This document shows positions 1 to 5,642 of a stretch of 6,293 nucleotides of DNA, piece by piece. The stretch is from Treponema sp. (lineage in GTDB: Bacteria > Spirochaetota > Spirochaetia > Treponematales > Breznakiellaceae), in the NCBI GenBank assembly GCA_031255615.1, contig JAIRSD010000094.1, forward strand, positions 1-6,293, read 5' to 3'. The translations under genes and the position numbers were made by a program. The notes under the pieces are model-generated. The model saw only the letters and a program-made list of their open reading frames with translations, did not search any database and was not told the DNA's origin. The stretch's first letter is position 1. Each line of letters opens with the position of its first letter.

Positions 1-91
1 CCTGGGCCTTGGCGCCGGCCTTGCTGAGAAATTCTTTGGAAGCCTGGGCCCCCTGATCCAATAAACCTTTCATCCTGTCGCTAAAGGTCAT
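1..91 (-). CDS. 5' end of a small hypothetical protein gene (runs off left edge)
   Basis: Reading leftwards from the ATG at 91-89 gives an open frame of 30 codons up to the window edge. It begins MTFSDRMKGLLDQG and continues AQASKEFLSKAGAKAQ. The start is preceded by a G-rich Shine-Dalgarno-like run (GGGGGG, about 5 nt upstream). An ATG four bases earlier (95-93) hits a stop after four codons, so it is not the start. The visible part is charged and Ala/Lys-rich, probably helical, with no signal peptide or membrane segment, which suggests a cytoplasmic protein. It resembles small uncharacterised treponemal proteins from memory only. Function is unknown, and the C-terminal part lies outside the window. 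Confidence 0.6.
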   Translation of the reverse strand, partial: MTFSDRMKGLLDQGAQASKEFLSKAGAKAQ

Positions 92-122
92 ACATTCCCC
101 CCGCACAAATAGACAAACCGGA

Positions 123-151
123 ACTATATTCCAGATTGCATCATAGATTAA
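123..151 (-). promoter_or_regulatory. Possible sigma70-type promoter for the left-edge gene
   Basis: On the minus strand, TATAGT (128-123, five of six matches to TATAAT) lies 17 bp downstream of TTAATC (151-146, a weak three-of-six -35). Transcription would begin about 25-30 nt before the ATG at 91. This is the best candidate in the gap between the gene and repeat copy A. It rests on consensus matching alone. Confidence 0.35.
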
Positions 152-190
152 GGCCAATCCGGGGCTTGTTCAAGCCGTACCACAAAAGCA

Positions 191-376
191 GGCCGCTTAG
201 TCTAAAAGGCAGGATATGCGGATGGAAGAAATTTGCCGCCAAGGCGAAGAAGGCGCACGAAAGACGGGGATTGAAGGCCCTTTTTCATTCCTTCGTGTAC
301 CTTTGTGGTCCTTCGTGGTTAACATTCTTGTTCCCGGTTCTTTCGCTTATCCGGCGATGGAGTGTAAGCAAGGTAC
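191..376 (+). repeat. Dispersed non-coding repeat, copy A
   Basis: This is one of three copies of the same intergenic element in the window. It starts near CTTAGTCTAAAAGGCAGG, runs through GGATATGCGGATGGAAGAAA, GCCGCCAAGGCGAAGAAGG and TTCCCGGTTCTTTCGCTTAT, and ends at GCAAGGTAC. Copy C matches it over nearly the whole length in the opposite orientation. Unlike B and C, copy A lacks the GAGCC-type internal segment. In its place it carries three 10-bp units at 290-319 (CCTTCGTGTA, CCTTTGTGGT, CCTTCGTGGT). The left half (ACCACGAAGGCG-like) and right half (CGCCTTAGTGGT-like, clearest in copy C) are roughly complementary, so the unit can fold back on itself. The open frames that cross it are not shared between copies, so it is not coding. 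Confidence 0.8.
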
Positions 377-381
377 GAGAA

Positions 382-537
382 GGCTGCTTGGCCTAAAAAA
401 CCGGATATGCGGGAAGAAATTTGCCGCCAAGGCGAAGAAGGGCGGGGATTGTAGGCGCTTTTCATTCCTTTGTGTTCTGGTGAGCCGTAGTTCGCCTTGG
501 TGCGCCCTTGTGGCTAACATTCCTGTTCCCGGTTCCT
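382..537 (+). repeat. Dispersed non-coding repeat, copy B
   Basis: This is a second copy in direct orientation, starting only about 5 bp after copy A ends. It shares GGATATGCGG, GAAGAAATTTGCCGCCAAGG, GGCGGGGATTG, TTCATTCCTTTGTGTTC and the closing ACATTCCTGTTCCCGGTTC. It lacks the GCGCACGAAAG stretch of A and C. It does have the GAGCCGTAGTTCGCC segment that corresponds to GAGCCGCAGCTCACC in copy C, so B and C are structurally closer to each other here than to A. It ends about 11 bp from the argC stop codon and therefore makes up the argC 3' flank; I see no separate terminator there. Confidence 0.78.
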
Positions 538-548
538 CCGACTCCGGG

Positions 549-1535
549 TCAGGCTGCGGCATCGGGGCCCTTCCTGAAGCGCAGGCCCTGGTATTCCGGC
601 AGGCCCAGCATGAGGTTGAGGCACTGTACGGCGGCTCCGGAGGCTCCTTTTCCCAGGTTGTCGAAGCGGGCCATGAGGAGGCGCTGGTCCCCGCCGCCGG
701 TGATCCATATTTCAAGGTCGTCCCTGCCGGCCAGGGTATTGGAGGCCATGGTTCCGTCCCGGGGGATCCCTTCCGCCGTATGGATGAGCGGTTCGTCCCG
801 GTAGTAATCGGCGAAGACGGCGCGGAGGGCCTCGATTGAGGGCGGGGGGCCGGGGTTGGCGAATTCCTCCAGTCCCAGGCTGAGCGAGACCAGCATGCCC
901 TGATAAAAGTCGTCTACGATGGGGCAAAAGAGGGGGGGGCGTTCCAGTCCGCCTATGCTTTGCATCTCCGGCAGGTGTTTATGTTCCAGGTTGAGGCCGT
1001 ATTGCCGGGGGGAGGAGTAATCCGGGGGCCGCCGGGGGTCCTGGTAGGCGGCTATCATGGTGTTGCCTCCGCCGGAATAGCCGGTGAGCGAATGGCAGTG
1101 AAAGCGGCGGGAAGGGGCAATGAGCCCTGTCTGGATGAGGGGGAGCGCCAGGGCGAGGAAGCCGGTGGCGTGGCAGCCGGGGACCGCGACCCGGCGGGCG
1201 CCGCCGAGGGCCTCCCGCCGCCGGGCTTGATTCGCGGCGGTCCGTAGTTCGGGGAAACCGTATACCCACCCGGGCTGAACGCGGTGGGCGGTGCTGGCGT
1301 CGATAATCCGGGATTCCGGGGGGGCCGCGGCGGCGATTTCCCGGGCGGCGGCGTCGGGGAGGCAGAGTATCCCGATCTCCGCCCGGCTCAGGGCCTCCAG
1401 GCGGCGGGAAAGATCCTTCCGCCGATCCCCGTCGAGGACGATGAGTTCGATCTCTTCCCGGCTTTCGAGACGATCCTGTATCTGAAGACCCGTGGTGCCG
1501 GAAGCGCCGTCGATGTATACCGCATGCTTCGCCAT
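549..1535 (-). CDS. argC: N-acetyl-gamma-glutamyl-phosphate reductase, type 2 (ArgC)
   Basis: This 328-residue cytoplasmic enzyme performs the third step of arginine synthesis, the NADPH-dependent reduction of N-acetyl-glutamyl-5-phosphate to the semialdehyde. The N-terminal Rossmann motif is GASGTTGLQI (residues 10-19). The catalytic cysteine is Cys121 in VPGCHATG. The substrate/catalytic histidine region is EHKHLPEM (184-191), and the C-terminal DNLGKGASGAAVQ (292-304) is the typical family end. The compact size and the PGCHATG context, rather than the PGCYPT of long ArgC, point to the type-2 subfamily. The ATG at 1535 is supported by GGAGG at 1545-1541 with 5 nt spacing. A C8 tract lies in codons 199-201. 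The gene follows the phosphatase in the same orientation after a 272 bp hairpin-rich spacer, and no other arginine gene is visible. It looks intact. Confidence 0.93.
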   Translation of the reverse strand: MAKHAVYIDGASGTTGLQIQDRLESREEIELIVLDGDRRKDLSRRLEALSRAEIGILCLPDAAAREIAAAAPPESRIIDASTAHRVQPGWVYGFPELRTAANQARRREALGGARRVAVPGCHATGFLALALPLIQTGLIAPSRRFHCHSLTGYSGGGNTMIAAYQDPRRPPDYSSPRQYGLNLEHKHLPEMQSIGGLERPPLFCPIVDDFYQGMLVSLSLGLEEFANPGPPPSIEALRAVFADYYRDEPLIHTAEGIPRDGTMASNTLAGRDDLEIWITGGGDQRLLMARFDNLGKGASGAAVQCLNLMLGLPEYQGLRFRKGPDAAA

Positions 1536-1540
1536 ATATG

Positions 1541-1545
1541 CCTCC
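1541..1545 (-). promoter_or_regulatory. argC ribosome binding site
   Basis: GGAGG on the minus strand sits 5 nt before the ATG at 1535. It is a strong Shine-Dalgarno match and fixes the argC start. Confidence 0.75.
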
Positions 1546-1635
1546 GCTTTTTACCGGCGGTTCTCAGTCTGCCGCCGGCGGGGAATCCGCCGCATGCCGC
1601 CCCGGCGCAACCCGGGAAGGGCAGAGCACGGCGAA

Positions 1636-1664
1636 GGCGAAAGCCGCGCCCCGCGGCTTTCGCC
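1636..1664. repeat. Perfect 13-bp hairpin, CCC loop
   Basis: The left arm GGCGAAAGCCGCG (1636-1648) is exactly complementary to CGCGGCTTTCGCC (1652-1664), with a three-base loop. It is very GC-rich and has no following T-tract on either strand, so it is not a classical terminator. It could be a palindromic intergenic repeat or an RNA-stabilising stem. Confidence 0.75.
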
Positions 1665-1684
1665 CGCGCAAGGGATAGGAGCGG

Positions 1685-1709
1685 AACAAAAACCCGCAGG
1701 GTTTTTGTT
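1685..1709. terminator. Perfect 11-bp hairpin with A/T-rich arms; possible bidirectional terminator
   Basis: AACAAAAACCC (1685-1695) pairs exactly with GGGTTTTTGTT (1699-1709) around a GCA loop. On either strand the RNA has an A-tract, a short GC stem and a U-rich 3' arm, which resembles a bidirectional Rho-independent terminator. Only three GC pairs close the loop and the T-run is inside the stem, so termination may be weak. If active on the minus strand it would limit read-through from the phosphatase into argC. Confidence 0.4.
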
Positions 1710-1725
1710 AGAGCGGATAGCCCGG

Positions 1726-1744
1726 TCCCCGCCGGAGGCGGGGA
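1726..1744. repeat. Perfect 8-bp hairpin, GGA loop
   Basis: TCCCCGCC (1726-1733) and GGCGGGGA (1737-1744) are exact complements around a three-base loop. It is the third consecutive trinucleotide-loop stem in the spacer. On the minus strand it is the first of the three that the phosphatase transcript would meet after its stop at 1808. Confidence 0.65.
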
Positions 1745-1807
1745 TGCGCCCAACCTACCCTCGATATACGGCATAGGGCATCTGTTAAACTGAGAGCTGC
1801 CGCCCCT

Positions 1808-4800
1808 TTACGCCTTCCTCTTGATTCCCAGGATGGTTAAGTCGTCGTACTGCTCATCCTCGTTGAGGTGAGTATAGTACATATAGGAATTGTTGCCAGG
1901 GTTCTCCCGGGTCCGGGAACAGTAGTTCCGGTACTGGAGGAAGTGGGTTTTGAGGAAGGCGTCCAGCTTCTTGTCCACCAGGACCCGGTTGTCCTCCCCC
2001 GCCTGGGGATTTTTGTAGCAGCGGAAGATCTTTTCCACCGACACCAGGGCCATGACGGCTTCCTCCACCCTGCCCTGGCAGCCGGTAAAATCAAAGGTAA
2101 GATCCGCCCCGTGCCGCCCTTCGGGGTTATGCCACTTGTGGAGGCTGTAGGTTTTCCGGTTCATCACCGCGTTGATGATCGTTTCCACCCGGTCCGCCCC
2201 CATTTCTTCGTCCGCCTGGCCTCCGACGTGGTTTCCGTGGGCCTTGCCGTTGGGGGCCTGGGAACAGGCGGTCTCCCGGAATTCCCTGTTCCGAAAGCGG
2301 CGTTTCGATTCCTCAATGCCGTCGGTGTAGAGAAACAGTATATCCTCCTTGTCCAAATTCACCGTTTGGACCGCATAACCCCCCTTGCTCTGAACCATGC
2401 GGTTGGGGAGCACTCCGGTGGCGGGGGCTTCCCGCAGGGTAAGGGTTTTCATCTTCCCCTCCGACGCGTCAAAAAAGCGGACGATGTTATCCCCGGCGTT
2501 GCAGAAACGGAGAAGTCCGGTCCAGGAATCGAAGAGGCAGAGGGTAAAGGCGGCGAAACGGTCTTTGAAGCCGAGGGTCTCGATGAAATCATTGATGCTG
2601 TACACCAGTTCCTCGATGCGCATGCCCCGGTCGTCGGGTTTCCACTGCTTAAAGTGGTTGAGGAACATGGTGGCCACCTGAATCATGATGAGGGCCGCGG
2701 GGATTCCCTTGCCGGCCACATCGCATTTGATGACGGCGAAGTAGCGGCCGTCCAGGTCCTGGTAATCAAAATAATCGCCCGAGACTCCCTTGGCCCCCTC
2801 GTAGTAGCCGAAAAATTCGGCGTATGTGGTTTCCTGGAAACCGGTGCTGAGTTTGTTTCCCTGATCGTCAAGTTCCAGGGGGATGAATTTTTTTTGGACC
2901 TCCTTGCCGATGGAGAGGTCCGACGCGGCGAGGGCGGCCTTGACCAGGCCGTGGGTCATGTCGTTGACCGTTTCCCCCAGGACGGCGATCTCGTCGCGGG
3001 TTTTGATGTTGATCTCCAGGCCGGCAAGTTTTGACTTATCCTCCGTATCCCGAATCTGTTCCACATGGCTGACCAGTCTGCGGATGGGGCGGATGATGAG
3101 GGAGGAAAGGGTCAGGGCCCCCATGGTTCCGATGGCCAGGGCCGCGAGGGCTACCAGGAGGATGATCCGCAGGATTCCTACCTGATCCCGGACGATTTGA
3201 TCATGGATTGAATCCAGGGAAACCTCCAGCCGGATGAGGGCCCGGAAGTACCGATCCTCCTCCCCCTGGCGGTAGAGCACGGGTTTGAAGAAGATGAAGC
3301 GCTCCGCATCCCTGTTTATCCGGTCCGTGCGAAAGGCGGGTTCCGAACCGATTTCCCGGTCGATCTTCGCCAGTTCCTCGGCAACTCTGGTTTCCAGGGA
3401 CCGGGCGCTGACCTGGATGTCCGCGAAACGCCGTTGGCTTTCCGGGTCCGGGGAATCGGCAATGGAAAGCCCTTCCCCGGCAAGGCCGGCGATTGCCCGG
3501 GAAAGATCCCCCACCCGGTTTCTGGCGGCCTGGTTCAGATCCCGGCTGATCTCCTCCAGCCGGGGGCTAAGCATGTCCTGGAGCCGGGAAACTCCGGGTT
3601 GAAATTCCGCCGTGTCGATTTTGGAAAGGATGTCCGGATCGTTGGTGGCCCATACATGGTCGGCGAAGGCCGTTTCTCCCCCGCCGCTGCCGGTAATGGT
3701 GACGTAGCAGGCCTCCGGTATGGCGGCGATCTGGTGGGGGAGGAAGCCTAACTGGAGGACGTTTTTTTCGGGGAGATACGCCCGGACGCTGGTGGCCAAG
3801 CCGTCCAGGAAGACCCGGGAACGGTCTTTGAGCCCCCGGAGGAGGGTTGATTCCTGGGTGCGGGTCACCACGAGGTAGAGGGGGGCGGAGACCATGGAGA
3901 CTACCAGGAGGACCAGCACGATTGTAAAGGCGGCAAGTTTGAAACGGAGTCCCAGGCCCTGGCGTTTCACCGCGGCCCTGTATTTCTTTTTTTCTATGGG
4001 CATAGCATCTCCTCTCATCAGGGCGAGAACTTCGACTTGAGCCGTCCGGGCCTCGGCTATGGCATGGGAGATACCCCGCAGGGCGGCGATAATACCCGCC
4101 AGGCAAAGGACAAGGACGGCGGCCAGGACCGGGGTATCAAGGTTGACGGCATAGGGGCGGGTATTCCTGATATGCCGGGAGGGGGTCCAGATCTCCGGGG
4201 GGGTTTCGAATTTTACGGCCCCCCCGGATTCGATTCCGATTTGTTTTTCCGCCGGGGCGATTCCCCGGAGGGGCTGATCCTGTCCCAGCCGGTACTGCCC
4301 TGGTTCTCCGTTCCCAATGGGGGACATATTTTTTCCCCACTCCGGGAGGACCCGGCAGCCCCCCCGGGAGAGGAAAAATTCCCGGTCGAAGGGATGTTCC
4401 CCGTCCCGATCCAGGAAGATCCGGCTTGCCGCCGGGCTTTCCCGGGAGAAGCCCGGGCCCAGGATCCGCAGGGCGGGGATTCCCTGTTCGTTAAGGAATG
4501 CGCCGACCATGGCGGCGGTGCTTTGGGGGAGGCGGCTTTTGGCTTTCCTGTTAGCTTGAACGATCAGTCGGGAGGGGGGGGCCAGGGTCCCCATCCGACC
4601 CGCGGCGGGAGCGGAAAAGCCCCAAAGCCCGCCGATCTGGCTGTTGGAGGACGCCGGCAGCTTTGGAGAAGGGAGGGAAGGAATCGCCGGGGGGGGAGAT
4701 CCCAAGAAGGAGGCCCCGGCGGCATGATTGATACGCCATTCGGCGGATCCGGTATGAACGGGGGCAGAAACGGGGGCGGCCCCATCCCTGGATGCCGATT

Positions 4801-4996
4801 CCCGCCAGGCAAGGAGGGCGAGATTCCCTCGGCGAGCGGACAGGGGAAACGCGCCGGAAAGCCCGGAGAAAACCGCCGGGCTTTCCCGGGAGAAGCCCTC
4901 CGCCGCGGCCCGGCGGAAAGGGACGGGGAGAAGGGTGAGGAGGAAAAGCAGAACCGGGATCCGGCGCAGGGCCTTCCCGCGCCGGTTGACATTCAT
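1808..4996 (-). CDS. Membrane-bound HAMP / SpoIIE-type PP2C serine/threonine phosphatase with exported N-terminal region
   Basis: This 1062-residue protein probably dephosphorylates a serine/threonine-phosphorylated partner, such as an anti-sigma-factor antagonist, in response to an extracellular cue. A signal peptide (residues 1-33) is followed by a Pro/Ser-rich exported region (34-286) and a first membrane helix (287-308). Next come a cytoplasmic loop, a second helix (352-376), a Cache-like extracytoplasmic domain with coiled-coil stretches (377-606), a third helix (607-634), HAMP (about 635-690) and the phosphatase (about 720-1060). Metal-site residues are present: Asp741 and Asp744 in GDYFDY, Asp759 in CDVAGKG, Asp892 in YTDGIEES, and Asp1051/1052 in YDDLTILG. 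About 150 residues separate the last two motifs, longer than in RsbU. The ATG at 4996 overlaps the upstream stop (ATGA), and the nearest GGAGG (5015-5011) is 14 nt away, so translation is probably coupled. An internal start at residue 332 is also possible. The partner is not in view. Confidence 0.9.
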   Translation of the reverse strand: MNVNRRGKALRRIPVLLFLLTLLPVPFRRAAAEGFSRESPAVFSGLSGAFPLSARRGNLALLAWRESASRDGAAPVSAPVHTGSAEWRINHAAGASFLGSPPPAIPSLPSPKLPASSNSQIGGLWGFSAPAAGRMGTLAPPSRLIVQANRKAKSRLPQSTAAMVGAFLNEQGIPALRILGPGFSRESPAASRIFLDRDGEHPFDREFFLSRGGCRVLPEWGKNMSPIGNGEPGQYRLGQDQPLRGIAPAEKQIGIESGGAVKFETPPEIWTPSRHIRNTRPYAVNLDTPVLAAVLVLCLAGIIAALRGISHAIAEARTAQVEVLALMRGDAMPIEKKKYRAAVKRQGLGLRFKLAAFTIVLVLLVVSMVSAPLYLVVTRTQESTLLRGLKDRSRVFLDGLATSVRAYLPEKNVLQLGFLPHQIAAIPEACYVTITGSGGGETAFADHVWATNDPDILSKIDTAEFQPGVSRLQDMLSPRLEEISRDLNQAARNRVGDLSRAIAGLAGEGLSIADSPDPESQRRFADIQVSARSLETRVAEELAKIDREIGSEPAFRTDRINRDAERFIFFKPVLYRQGEEDRYFRALIRLEVSLDSIHDQIVRDQVGILRIILLVALAALAIGTMGALTLSSLIIRPIRRLVSHVEQIRDTEDKSKLAGLEINIKTRDEIAVLGETVNDMTHGLVKAALAASDLSIGKEVQKKFIPLELDDQGNKLSTGFQETTYAEFFGYYEGAKGVSGDYFDYQDLDGRYFAVIKCDVAGKGIPAALIMIQVATMFLNHFKQWKPDDRGMRIEELVYSINDFIETLGFKDRFAAFTLCLFDSWTGLLRFCNAGDNIVRFFDASEGKMKTLTLREAPATGVLPNRMVQSKGGYAVQTVNLDKEDILFLYTDGIEESKRRFRNREFRETACSQAPNGKAHGNHVGGQADEEMGADRVETIINAVMNRKTYSLHKWHNPEGRHGADLTFDFTGCQGRVEEAVMALVSVEKIFRCYKNPQAGEDNRVLVDKKLDAFLKTHFLQYRNYCSRTRENPGNNSYMYYTHLNEDEQYDDLTILGIKRKA
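4001..4013 (-). promoter_or_regulatory. Internal ribosome binding site and ATG within the phosphatase gene (Met332)
   Basis: AGGAGA (4013-4008, minus strand) lies 4 nt before the in-frame ATG at 4003-4001, which begins MPIEKKKYRAAVK. This is a better Shine-Dalgarno than the one at the annotated start. Initiation here would give a 731-residue protein that keeps the helix at 352-376, the Cache-like loop, HAMP and the phosphatase, but drops the exported N-terminal region and the first helix. It could be the true start, a second product, or a chance purine run encoding Arg-Gly-Asp. Confidence 0.4.
4429..4454. repeat. 26-bp near-palindromic direct repeat, copy 1, inside the phosphatase gene
   Basis: These 26 bases are identical to 4873-4898. 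The core GGGCTTTCCCGGGAGAAGCC reads as a near-palindrome around CCCGGG. In the coding frame it produces GFSRESPA at residues 182-189. Both copies are in the same frame, so the protein carries the same octapeptide twice. Confidence 0.7.
4873..4898. repeat. 26-bp near-palindromic direct repeat, copy 2, inside the phosphatase gene
   Basis: Identical to 4429-4454, this copy encodes GFSRESPA just after the signal peptide (residues 34-41). It also overlaps a perfect 11-bp inverted repeat: GGAAAGCCCGG (4856-4866) against CCGGGCTTTCC (4876-4886), with a 9-nt loop. Confidence 0.7.
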
Positions 4997-5418
4997 AACG
5001 CTGATTGGATCCTCCGCCGCAATGCAGGGAGCCGGGCGGCGCCGCGGTTCCGGGGATTTAGAGGAAACCGGTCCAGGCCAGCCGCGGCGGTTGGTGCGTT
5101 TCCCCGCCGGAACCCACCTGCCGTCCGCCGTTGCGCTCCTTTACCGGCGCCGGCGGGGGGTGCGCTCCCCGGCCCCCTCCGGGATTGAAGCCGCGCCCTG
5201 GGGGCCGCGGTCTGGGCGGCATCGGGGCCGGGGGACTCACGAGGGGAGGAACACCGGGTATTCCTCCCGCCCTCATCCGGGGGGCCGGGAGGGTCCGGGG
5301 AATCCGCGGCTGCCCGGGCCTGGGCGGGAGAGGGAGGGAGGGAAAAAAGGCGGAACATCAATACCGCGGCGAAAAAAAGGCCCTGAAAACAAAAACGCCG
5401 CGGCAATCCCCAATTCAT
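4993..5418 (-). CDS. Putative small exported Pro/Arg-rich protein, coupled to the phosphatase
   Basis: This frame encodes 141 residues from the ATG at 5418. The N-terminus has a basic start (MNWGLPRRFC), a hydrophobic core (FQGLFFAAVLMFRLFSL) and an AQA-type signal-peptidase site near residue 34. The rest is rich in Pro, Arg, Ala and Gly, with no recognised domain. The TGA at 4995-4993 overlaps the phosphatase ATG in ATGA, the strongest argument that it is a real gene in the same operon. AAGG lies 7 nt before the ATG, a weak ribosome site. Against it, the region is so G+C-rich that other frames also stay open (for example 5276-5058 minus), and the mature part looks like low-complexity GC-driven sequence. 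A frameshifted or decaying gene is possible. Function is unknown; it may be a periplasmic accessory to the sensor phosphatase. Confidence 0.45.
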   Translation of the reverse strand: MNWGLPRRFCFQGLFFAAVLMFRLFSLPPSPAQARAAADSPDPPGPPDEGGRNTRCSSPRESPGPDAAQTAAPRARLQSRRGPGSAPPAGAGKGAQRRTAGGFRRGNAPTAAAGLDRFPLNPRNRGAARLPALRRRIQSAL

Positions 5419-5422
5419 CGTA

Positions 5423-5628
5423 GTACCTTGATTATACTAAATCACCAGATAAGCGAAAAAACCGGGAATAAGAATTTTTACCACTAAGGCGCACCAAGGT
5501 GAGCTGCGGCTCGCCAGGAACACAAAGGAATAAAAAAGCGCCTTCAATCCCCGCCTTTCGTGCGCCTTCTTCGCCTTCGTGGTAAATTTCTTCCATCCGC
5601 ATATCCTACCTTTTAGACTAATCAGCCT
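5423..5628 (-). repeat. Dispersed non-coding repeat, copy C (inverted relative to A and B)
   Basis: Read on the minus strand this copy matches copy A from ATTAGTCTAAAAGGTAGG through GGATATGCGGATGGAAGAAA, GCGCACGAAAGGCGGGGATT and CCCGGTTTTTTCGCTTATC to TCAAGGTAC. The inner arms fold back on each other: the complement of TTTACCACGAAGGCG resembles CGCCTTAGTGGTAAA. It contains GAGCCGCAGCTC, a small stem also represented in copy B. It abuts the 5' end of the small-protein gene and appears to supply its -10 box. Confidence 0.8.
5431..5436 (-). promoter_or_regulatory. Candidate -10 box (TATAAT) for the small-protein/phosphatase operon
   Basis: A perfect TATAAT on the minus strand lies 12 nt before the ATG at 5418, inside the end of repeat copy C. 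The -35 at 17 bp spacing is poor (TTTTCG). Transcription would start about 6 nt before the ATG, giving an almost leaderless message that lacks the AAGG ribosome site, so either the start codon or the promoter assignment may be off. Confidence 0.4.
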
Positions 5629-5642
5629 AGTGGTTTAATACC

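Larger units (their letters stand above)
1536..1807. other. 272 bp hairpin-rich spacer between phosphatase and argC
   Basis: No gene is supported here; frames across it are shadows or short. It holds the argC ribosome binding site, three perfect hairpins (listed separately) and a CCGCCGGCGG palindrome near 1571-1580. I found no convincing promoter for argC. The best AT-rich stretch on the minus strand is around 1760-1785 (TTTAAC, then TATATC about 15 bp later), which is weak. As the 5' leader of argC or the 3' end of the phosphatase transcript, this RNA would be strongly structured. Confidence 0.6.

Noticed and set aside
191..537. Repeats A and B as a CRISPR array
   Set aside because: There are only two long, diverged units separated by about 5 bp, with no regular spacers and no cas genes.
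216..839. Plus-strand open frame of 207 codons over repeats A and B
   Set aside because: It spans non-coding repeats and antisense argC, and the reading is not preserved between repeat copies.
1536..1807. Riboswitch or arginine-responsive ARG-box operator before argC
   Set aside because: I could find neither a known aptamer core nor a convincing ARG-box palindrome; the stems are simple perfect hairpins.
1868..3034. Plus-strand open frame of 388 codons
   Set aside because: It mirrors the phosphatase catalytic domain, whose metal-binding motifs are clear on the minus strand. The plus translation has no recognisable family.
4037..5188. Plus-strand open frame of 383 codons
   Set aside because: It is antisense to the phosphatase and small-protein genes, is Gly/Pro/Arg-rich with no domain, and stays open because the region has few AT-rich stop codons.
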